A stretch of DNA of 64,000 bases, from NCBI RefSeq assembly GCF_023159225.1, contig NC_063180.1:8243297-8307296 (forward strand), written 5' to 3'. Shown piece by piece: positions 57,011 through 64,000 of this stretch. Position 1 is the stretch's first letter, and each line of letters opens with the position of its first letter. The notes under the pieces are model-generated. The model was not told where the DNA came from, searched no databases, and was given only the letters and a program-made list of their open reading frames with translations. Source of the DNA: Perognathus longimembris pacificus (taxonomy: Eukaryota > Chordata > Mammalia > Rodentia > Heteromyidae). Both the position numbers and the translations under genes were made by a program.

Positions 57011-58139
57011 GCTTCATTCTCTTAGTCACTCAACAAACTCTCTGTGAACACATACTATGTATGTGTCCTATAAGGTCAGAGAGTAGTCTAGGCATTGCCT
57101 GGAGGAAAGGTAGCAGAATGTAGTACCTTCTAGTTCAGTGAAAGAGAGAAGTAGACACTACTGTCCTCCAGTCGTGATAGACACACAGAGGACGGCCCAT
57201 GATCCTGTGTGATAACTCCACCCTAAGTTTCTTTCCACATTCTAGCTTCTCCCACAGAGTTCTGTCCTCTCCTCCCTTTAGACTCATCTCCTCTGGGCAG
57301 GTGCAAGTCCTTGAACTGAGGAAAAGACATCCCAAAGAAGGACACTTGGACAAGAGGAGGTTTCTCAGCATTCCCAGGATCCTGGAAGTGTGCACTGCTG
57401 GCCATCCTACTGTGGAGCACCCAGGGCTCTGCAGACCTAACAAGCCCTCCCTGGAGATGCCCAGCTTATCCTCAGCTGAGCTAACTCCTAGTGAAGCCCA
57501 CCAATGAGAAGACTGAAATCAATTTTAACTGAGTCTCTTGACAAGCTAAAATGCTTTTGTTATAATATTGTCTCACTGAGAGGTATTGTAATATTTAAAG
57601 AGTAGTATTGATCCTTCTGGGAGCACTATAAATCCTAGCAGGATTTGAGAGTTCCCTTCCCCATGGGAGCAGGGCCCTCCTGGTCCTCCCACATCAAAGG
57701 GGAGATGCTCTCATTCCAGAGCCCACACCAGAGAGCTAGGGAGAAACTGTTTAAACAAAGGGCTCAGCATATGAAACGAAATCACCTGCTCGTTTTTTAT
57801 TAGGTCTTGCTCTGAATCAATACTGGCCCTGGACCCATGATGCCTCCTGCTGAAAGAGAATACTTTTTCATCCTGAAACAGAATCAGGGCTGCTTAAGTA
57901 AAACAGATGTCAGCGTTAAGTGCCAGTATCCCCAGCCCCCTCCCCCTTTCCCTGCTCCCCCAACTCATCCTCTCCCCACCCTTGAAAGAAAGGATCTGTC
58001 ATATTGCTCCCCTGAAATCCAAGTGGGGCCGGAAAATTCTAAGCCTTGGACTTTCTCCGTCCTTAGCCCACAGAAGTTTTCTGTTTACCAGGGAGGGAGA
58101 CAGAAGGAGGGGGGTGGTGTCTGTTCGCTAAGGATTTGA
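57011..58139. other. repeat-free, no gene recognised
   Basis: Two overlapping frames of about 100 codons at 57.13-57.51 kb lie on opposite strands, show no motif and lack splice context. A polypyrimidine/CT-rich patch lies at about 57,930-57,980. Confidence 0.45.
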
Positions 58140-59060
58140 AGATACAGTGGCGACTTGAAAGGCGAAGACGATTTTCATTTCCTGTGTTATGGGGTGCAAA
58201 TAATATCAGTATGAAAAACCTGGCAGAGAGATCCGAGATAACAGTTTTTACATTGATAAGTATTTGTTCATTTCCTGACAACAAAAAAATATAAATCTCT
58301 TCAGAAATTAAATGCCCTGGCTTGTTGGAGCACTTTTGTGGCTCCTCGTGCTGGGCTGGCATCCTTTCTGGGCGGTGCGCTGGTAATCGCGACATCAGTC
58401 ATCATAGCGGATCACGCGGGCTGCCGGCCAGCCTGGTGCGCAGGGCCCAATTCTCCTACTTTTTTGTGTCACTTATTTTCTCGCTGGGCTCGATTTGCAT
58501 TTTAATGGAAGTAGTTTATAGACTTCTCCGCTGCCTTCAGAGTGCCACAAGTGGCATCATTAAGTGAGCTAAGCCGGATTAATGCTGATAGTAAAGTCAG
58601 ATAATACAATAACAGAGCCTCCACTCCATTTGCATTAGGTGAGCAGCAAGGGGCTGCCTGGTGCCTGGTGATAATTTGTAAGCGCGATATGTTGTACTTG
58701 AGAGGATAAGATTAAATTTAGTGGGTTTAACTGTCATCCCAGTAAGTCAATTACTTCATCTTTTCAGCCTTTGAATTTCTTTTATAAATAAAATAAATGG
58801 AATATTGAGCTGCTCCGCAGCCATTTCGAGCTCCCATGAAGAAGAATTACACAGGCTAGACCAAAAAAATAAAAGGCTTCGGATTCAACTCCATAAACAA
58901 AATATAAACTCCATTCAGATGCCAGCAGGGCAGCAGCCTCGAAATATTGTCCATCTCTCATATCACAAGCATGACAGCTTCCATTGTGACTTCAGTTTCT
59001 CCATAATAGGAAATATTTATGTTGTGCCTGGGTCTTTTCTATTTCTGTCCCTCCCATTGT
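58140..59060. promoter_or_regulatory. candidate conserved developmental enhancer
   Basis: Repeat-free, GC-balanced sequence with dense homeodomain-type sites. Two POU octamers ATTTGCAT lie at 58,493-58,500 and 58,628-58,635, the first next to a TAAT core. A bicoid-type GGATTA lies at 58,576-58,581. Others are 'catcattaag', 'tcaattactt' and GATA-type 'gataag' sites. CpGs persist in AT-rich surroundings ('ggtaatcgcgacatc', 'taagcgcgatatg'), which suggests selection or no methylation. It has no long frame and no splice structure. Function is inferred; cross-species conservation is not visible here. Confidence 0.5.
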
Positions 59061-59338
59061 TGAGCAAACACAGGAATAAAAAACCATGTGCTTGGCCGAC
59101 CCTCTCCCTCCCTTGCATCTTCTTGCCTGGCACTAAATATTTAGCATGAGCCAGATAGGAAGGAAGCCTCCTGACCTATAGACATGTCCCAGATTTCCAG
59201 CAGGCTTGGTGTCAAGTAACTTCTCTCCTGTTCTCCTCTCCCCAATAACTTCTATGGATAAAAAGTTTAGCTATGGAGATTATCTGCTAGCAGAATCTTA
59301 AAAAAAAATAAAAAGAATATCAATATCTTTATTCACAG

Positions 59339-59348
59339 GAAAGAAAAA

Positions 59349-59405
<57 letters not shown>

Positions 59406-59464
59406 AGGAAGGAAGGAAGGAAGGAAGGAAGGAAGGAAGGAAGGAAGGAAGGAAGGAAGGAAGG
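59339..59464. repeat. (GAAA)n(GGAA)n microsatellite
   Basis: About 16 GAAA units and then about 15 GGAA units, ending exactly at the 5' edge of an L1 fragment. Confidence 0.98.
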
Positions 59465-60283
59465 CACTTTTGGGTATCTATCCAAAAGACCACAAACAAA
59501 ATCACAATAAAGCCACCAGCACAACAATGTTCATCGCAGCGCAATTTGTCATAGCTAGAATCTGGAACCAACCCAGATGCCCCTCAGTAGATGAATGGAT
59601 CAGGAAAATGTGGTACATATACACAATGGAATTTTATGCCGCTAACAGAAAGAATGACATTGCCCCATTTGTAAGGAAATGGAAGGACTTGGAAAAAATT
59701 ATACTAAGTGAAGTGAGCCAGACCCAAAGAAACATGGACTCTATGGTCTCCCTCACAGGGAATAATTAGTACAGGTTTAGGCAAGTCATAGCAGAGGATC
59801 ACAAGAACCCAATAGCTATACCCTTATGAACACATAAGATGATGCTAAGTGAAATGAACTCCATGTTATGGAAACGATTGTTATATCACAGTTGTAACTA
59901 CTTTCAACGTCCCATGTGTATCTGCAGCTTCTATTATTGATGATGTTCTTGTATCACCTTCCTGTGGCTGTACCTACACTATCTCTGTAATCTTATCTGA
60001 GTATATTGGAAACCGTGTATACTGGTATTAGAACTAGGAAATTGAAAGGGAATACCAAAATCGAGAGACACCGGGTAAAAAAAGACAAACAACTACAAAA
60101 GCAATACTTGCAAAACTTTTTGGTGTAAGTGAACTGAACACCCCATGGGGGGAAAGGGAAAAGGGGAGGAGGGTGGGGGTATGAGGGACAATGTAACAAA
60201 CAGTACAAGAAATGTATCCAATGCCTAATGTATGAAACTGTAACCTCTCTGTACATAAGTTTGATAATAAAAATTTGAAGAAA
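59465..60283 (+). mobile_element. L1, 5'-truncated, second lineage
   Basis: It starts within the ORF2 C-terminus (translates as I-Y-P-K-D-H-K-Q-N then D-E-W-I-R-K-M-W-Y-I-Y-T-M-E-F), reaches the ORF2 stop at about 59,769, then a 3'UTR of about 500 nt ending 'gtacataagtttgataataa'. It differs clearly from copies A-D and matches the antisense element at 63.0-64.0 kb. Confidence 0.93.
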
Positions 60284-60380
60284 AAAAAGAAGGGGGTGAG
60301 GGAGGAGAAAGAAAGGAAGAAAGAAGGGAAAGAAGGAAGGGAAGGAAGGAAGGAAGGAAGGAAGGAAGGAAGGAAGTGGA
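60284..60380. repeat. purine-rich tract, GGAA/GAAA units
   Basis: Follows the L1 tail directly and resembles the tract at its 5' side. Confidence 0.9.
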
Positions 60381-60509
60381 AGGGTAAAAAGGAAGACAGG
60401 CAGGTAGGCAGGCCTCTGGGGAGTGCAGCCAGGACAGCTCGTGTTTTAGAGATCACAATTCTCTTGTCTACTGGCTAATAGTCATGCATGATTTAAAAAA
60501 AATAATCTG

Positions 60510-60745
60510 TTGCTGGGTATGGGTGCTCAAGCCTGTAATCCTAACTATTCCATAAACTGATATCTGGAAGATTTCAGTTCAAGAACAGCCTGGAAAGAAG
60601 AGCTTACTAGAATTCACTTCCAAAATAAGTAACAAAAAGTAGGGCTAGAGGCATGATTGAATAGGTAGATTGCCAGCTTGAGCAAGCAAGCCAAGCAAGC
60701 ATGAAGCCCTGAGTTCAAATTCTTGTACTGTCAGGAAAAGGTATC
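60510..60745 (+). mobile_element. B1-dID-like SINE
   Basis: 'gctcaagcctgtaatcctaa' for the 7SL-like half, 'agggctagaggcatgattga' and 'gagttcaaattcttgtac' for the ID-like half. Confidence 0.65.
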
Positions 60746-61054
60746 AAAGTCATTTGTGCAATTGCCATATGCCATTGTGGGTGAGTGGGTGGATGGATGA
60801 TTGATAGATTGTCTCTATCACTTTCTAGTGAAAGATAGAGACAAAAGACATCTGTATGTGAACCTCCTAGATATTAGTGGCTAAATAAGTCCGTCTAAGA
60901 TGCAGAGAGCCATCGCTGGGAAGAATCAGGAATCCAGTGAAACAGCCTTGAGCCTGGCCTTCCCCGTTTTGGGTCCTATAGAACAGAAAGGTATGTGGGA
61001 GTTTCCTTGAGAACATTAGTCATATATATTTTGGAACAAGAATTTTCAATAACA
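60746..61054. other. no recognisable feature
   Basis: No gene or clear repeat. Confidence 0.45.
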
Positions 61055-61342
61055 AACTTCTTTTCAAATGGTATTTCCACATGTTTGGGTCAACAACTTT
61101 ACATTATGTATCTAAAACCAAACAACTACTAGACAAACATAAAAAGGTCTATGGTAGTCCTATCAGTAGATCACAATAGCTCAACAGATATATACACATG
61201 ACTATATAAGATGAGGATAGGCAAAAACAAGTCCAAGAGAAGGACACAGGAGGATTCTATTGTTGTCGTTACATTTAATGTTCTAGGCAAATTTCCTTTG
61301 GTGTACCCTACATGGTTACTGTATATGATTTTGGTACACTGG

Positions 61343-61346
<4 letters not shown>

Positions 61347-61385
<39 letters not shown>
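61347..61385. repeat. (TA)n expansion inside L1 3'UTR
   Basis: Grew from the 'gtatatatg' motif present at the same place in the other copies. Confidence 0.95.
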
Positions 61386-61388
<3 letters not shown>

Positions 61389-61425
61389 TACCTGAACCAG
61401 GGAAGGGAAAGAAAAATGAGGGTAT

Positions 61426-61599
61426 TGCATGAAGCCCTTGGTTCGATTCCCCAGCACCACATATGTAGAAAATGGCCAGAAGTGGCGCTGTGGCTCAAGT
61501 GGCAGAGTGCTAGCCTTGAGCAAAAAGAAGCCAGGGACAGCGCTCAGGCCCTGAGTCCAAGGTCCAGGACTGGCAAAAAACAAAAAGGGGGGGGGGGGG
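61426..61599 (+). mobile_element. IDL-Geo SINE, 5'-truncated, with TSD
   Basis: Starts inside the left monomer ('tgcatgaagcccttggttcg'), ends with A-rich sequence and a G-run. A 12-nt TSD AAATGAGGGTAT lies at 61,414-61,425 and 61,600-61,611. Confidence 0.95.
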
Positions 61600-61869
61600 A
61601 AATGAGGGTATAACAGATATCACAATAAATGTACTCACTACCTTATTAGGTAACTGTACCCCCTTTGCACAACACCTTGTCAATAAAATTTAATTAACAA
61701 AAAAGAGAATATTCACCAACCTGCCTTCCGTAAATAAATCTGCAGTGGTGTGTGATAAGAATGAGGCCATAAGTTGGAAAGGGGGAATTGCTTCCAATGC
61801 TCTGCAGCACAGCAGCAAACAAACCTGCCTGCAACAAACATCTCTAAATAGCTACTAAGAGGCTTTTGA

Positions 61870-62000
61870 ATGTTTTTATCACAAAGAAATTATAAATGTG
61901 TGAGGTGACGGGCATGCCAATTATCCTCATTTGATCACTACACATCTGTGCATTGGTTTATAGGTGCAACATTCCACCTCATAAATATGAATAAATATTA
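61870..62000 (+). mobile_element. L1M-type 3' end
   Basis: 'gaggtgacgggcatgccaat' then 'atcctcatttgatcactaca' and 'ccacctcataaatatgaata' match the 3' terminus of old mammalian L1. Confidence 0.75.
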
Positions 62001-62180
62001 TATGTCACAAAAACAAATAAGGGCGAGGAGCCGTCCAACTTCCCACCTTACTCTTCTACATAGGCCTTCTCCTCATGTGGTACTCGAGCATGTCATGTCC
62101 TTACATAAGCTAGTACTTTTTAGAATGTCCTCTTTCTCTTATCTTTTTCTTCTTCACTTGCCTTTAGAAACCCATGTTGT
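62001..62180. other. no recognisable feature
   Basis: Short unassigned stretch. Confidence 0.4.
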
Positions 62181-62280
62181 CTTTTTAGAGGAAGGGAGTT
62201 GCAAGGGATGGAACCCAGGTCCTCATGTGTACAAAATAGATGTGCTTCCCAATGAACCACACCCCTGTCCTTCACCCATC
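62181..62280 (-). mobile_element. ID-like SINE fragment
   Basis: 'gggatggaacccaggtcctc' (antisense B box) and 'cttcccaatgaaccacaccc' (antisense A box region). Confidence 0.5.
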
Positions 62281-62898
62281 TTTTTCTCTAGAAACCTTCC
62301 CCAGCCCACACAGAATATCAGAATGTATATTATATTATTCTGTAAACATTTATTGACTTGCTGCCTGTTTCTAAGCTAGACACTTCTTGAGAGAATGAGA
62401 CTCTGCCTCATTTGTTCATCTCTTCATCCTTATGTCCATCAGGCATAGGGTTTGCTGTTCAGCCCTGTACTGAGTGCTCAGAACACAAAGATAAATGAGC
62501 TGTAGTTCTTTCTTTCAAGGGGCTGAGTCTAGGAGGTGACATAAAACAGTATTTGATGTGTAAGATATGCTAAGCTAATGTTGTTTAGCTGAATGAAGTT
62601 TCAGTAAGACATTATGGTTTAGCCTAGGAGATTCTGAAAGCCCATAACATAAGAGCTCTGAGCTGCTATTACTTCTTTCCATGCACCTTCTTCATGTCCA
62701 GCCTTCATTGTCATTGCCAAGTATTTCAAGAAAAGAATGAGTATTAACTCTTCGAAAGGGCAAAGGTCTTAAGAAGGTCATAGCATTTAACCTCTTGGAT
62801 GAGATGGAACTGCTAGACTATGGGGGAGGATGTGCGGTACTCCTTCTTGGAATCTAAATGTAATGCAACCCCCAAAAGCAATCTCTCTGTTTATTCTA
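62281..62898. other. no gene; possible ancient repeat
   Basis: 62,440-62,560 ('gtactgagtgctcagaacac') resembles a common ancient mammalian repeat I could not name. Confidence 0.35.
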
Positions 62899-63022
62899 GA
62901 GCTTGAACTTGGAGCCTCAAGCTCATACTTGGATTATTTTCTCTAGGCGGTTCCTCTACCACTGGAGCCACAGCTCCACTTCTGGCTTTTTGGTGGCCAA
63001 TTGGAGATAAGTTCCACAGGCT
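62899..63022 (-). mobile_element. 7SL/B1-like plus Geo SINE, cut by L1
   Basis: Right monomer ('gcttgaacttggagcctcaa', 'gccacagctccacttctggc') and the linker 'ggccaattggagataagt' remain; the left half stops where the L1 tail starts. Confidence 0.75.
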
Positions 63023-63023
63023 T

Positions 63024-64000
63024 AAAAAAATTACTTATTTATTGTCAAAGTGATGTACAGAGTGGTTACAGTTTCATACGTAAGGCAGTGAGTACATTTC
63101 TTATCCAATTGTTACCTTCTCCCTCATTTTCCCCCACCTCCTCCCTCCCCCTTTCCCTCCCCCCACCATGAGTTGTACGGTTTACACCAAATAGGGTTGT
63201 AAGTATTGCTTTTGGAATCATTTGTCTTTTTATCCTTTGTCTCTTGATTTCGATATTCCCTTTCCCTTCCCTAGTTCTAATACACATATATACAGTATCC
63301 AGGGTACTCAGATGAGATACAGTGATAGTGGAAGTACAACCACAGGAAGGGAATGCAAGAGAAACCAAAAAAAGCTACAGCTTCTCATGGCATGTTGAAA
63401 ATAATTGCAACAATGATATAACATTTGTTTCCGTAACATGGAGTTCATTTCACTTAGCATCAACTTATGTATTATAAGGGTATAGCTATTGGGCTGTAGT
63501 GATCTTCTGCTATGACTAGACTAAACCTGTACTAATTATTCCCTATGAGGAAAACCATAGAGTCCATGTTTCTTTGGGTCTGGCTCACTTCACTTAGTAT
63601 AATTTTTTCCAAGCCCTTCCATTTCCTTACGAATGGGGCAATGCCATTCTTTCTGATAGAGGCATAAAATTCCATTGTGTATATGTACCACATTTTCCTG
63701 TCTACTGAGGGGCATCTGGGTTGGTTCCATATTTTAGCTATGACAAATTATGCTGAGATGAACACTGTTGTGCTGGTGGCTTTAGTATGTTCTTGCTTGT
63801 AATCTTTTGGGTAGATGCCCAAAAGTGGGACTGCTGGGTCATAGGAGAGCTCTATGTTTAGCCTTCTGCGGAACCTCCATACCACTTGCCAGAGTGGCTG
63901 AACCAGTTTACATTCCCACCAACAATGAAATAGGGTTCCCTTTTGGCCACATCCCTTCCCACATTTGTTATTGTTAGTTTTCCTGATAATGGAAATTCTT
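63024..64000 (-). mobile_element. L1, second lineage, running off the window
   Basis: Antisense tail at 63,024-63,105, 3'UTR with a pyrimidine-rich patch at 63,115-63,165, ORF2 stop region near 63,540, and ORF2 C-terminal sequence through the zinc-knuckle region ('cacatttgttattgtta') at the right edge. It is the same lineage as 59,465-60,283. The 5' extent is unknown. Confidence 0.93.

Larger units (their letters stand above)
61055..61690 (+). mobile_element. L1 3'UTR, diverged long type, interrupted
   Basis: Parallel to the copy A 3'UTR ('ttcaaatggtatttccacat', 'ctaaaaccaaacaactacta', 'gcacaacaccttgtcaataa') but with many changes, a TA expansion at 61,347-61,385 and a SINE at 61,426-61,599. 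Confidence 0.9.

Noticed and set aside
57135..57507. Two ~100-codon frames on opposite strands
   Set aside because: They overlap each other, have no recognisable motif and lack splice or transcript context.

Overview
The window is mammalian nuclear DNA, almost certainly from a heteromyid or geomyid rodent (kangaroo rats, pocket mice, pocket gophers). The main evidence is about a dozen copies of a dimeric SINE. Its left half is ID-like (tRNA-Ala-related) and its right half is the non-ID monomer that I recall being described as IDL-Geo from Geomyoidea. This assignment rests on recollection of the family and was not checked by a search. No cellular protein-coding gene, exon chain or functional RNA gene could be supported. 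The window reads as intergenic or intronic sequence built mostly from retrotransposons, with some single-copy stretches that may be regulatory.

Layout. 0.5-3.3 kb is an ancient sense L1 broken by four younger SINEs. 4.2-5.0 kb is an internally deleted L1 3' end. 5.9-13.2 kb is a nearly full-length L1 on the plus strand (copy A), and 14.2-20.6 kb is a full-length L1 on the minus strand (copy B). A and B face each other tail to tail across a spacer of about 1 kb, forming a very large inverted repeat. Copy B has an 18-nt target-site duplication (TSD) and a TT/AAAA endonuclease site. Both copies have broken ORF1 and ORF2. 20.7-33 kb is mixed sequence: a candidate solo LTR, several SINEs, large GA and GGAA microsatellites, an MLT1-type LTR and an old L1 ORF1 region. 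33.5-37.5 kb is a nest of L1 3' ends, including a 1.2-kb truncated L1 (copy D, 16-nt TSD) inserted in a MIR. 37.5-49 kb is repeat-poorer, with a U2 snRNA fragment, MIRs, a MaLR LTR and an 87-nt L1 micro-insertion. 49.2-53.3 kb is nearly free of recognisable transposons. 53.3-57 kb carries SINEs and a MaLR LTR split by a SINE. 57-59.3 kb is again transposon-free and holds the strongest candidate conserved non-coding element (58.14-59.06 kb). 59.3-64 kb carries L1 3' ends of a second lineage, running off the right edge.

How the parts relate. L1 supplies the reverse transcriptase and endonuclease. The SINEs have A-rich 3' tails and perfect TSDs, as expected for elements mobilised by L1. Several microsatellites start exactly at SINE tails. 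Nesting gives a relative chronology: ancient L1 and MIR, then MaLR LTRs, then the older L1 lineage and the 7SL/B1-like SINEs, then copies A-D, then the youngest IDL-Geo SINEs. Nearly all long reading frames here are L1 fragments, antisense shadows of L1, GC-rich 5'UTR frames or microsatellite frames.
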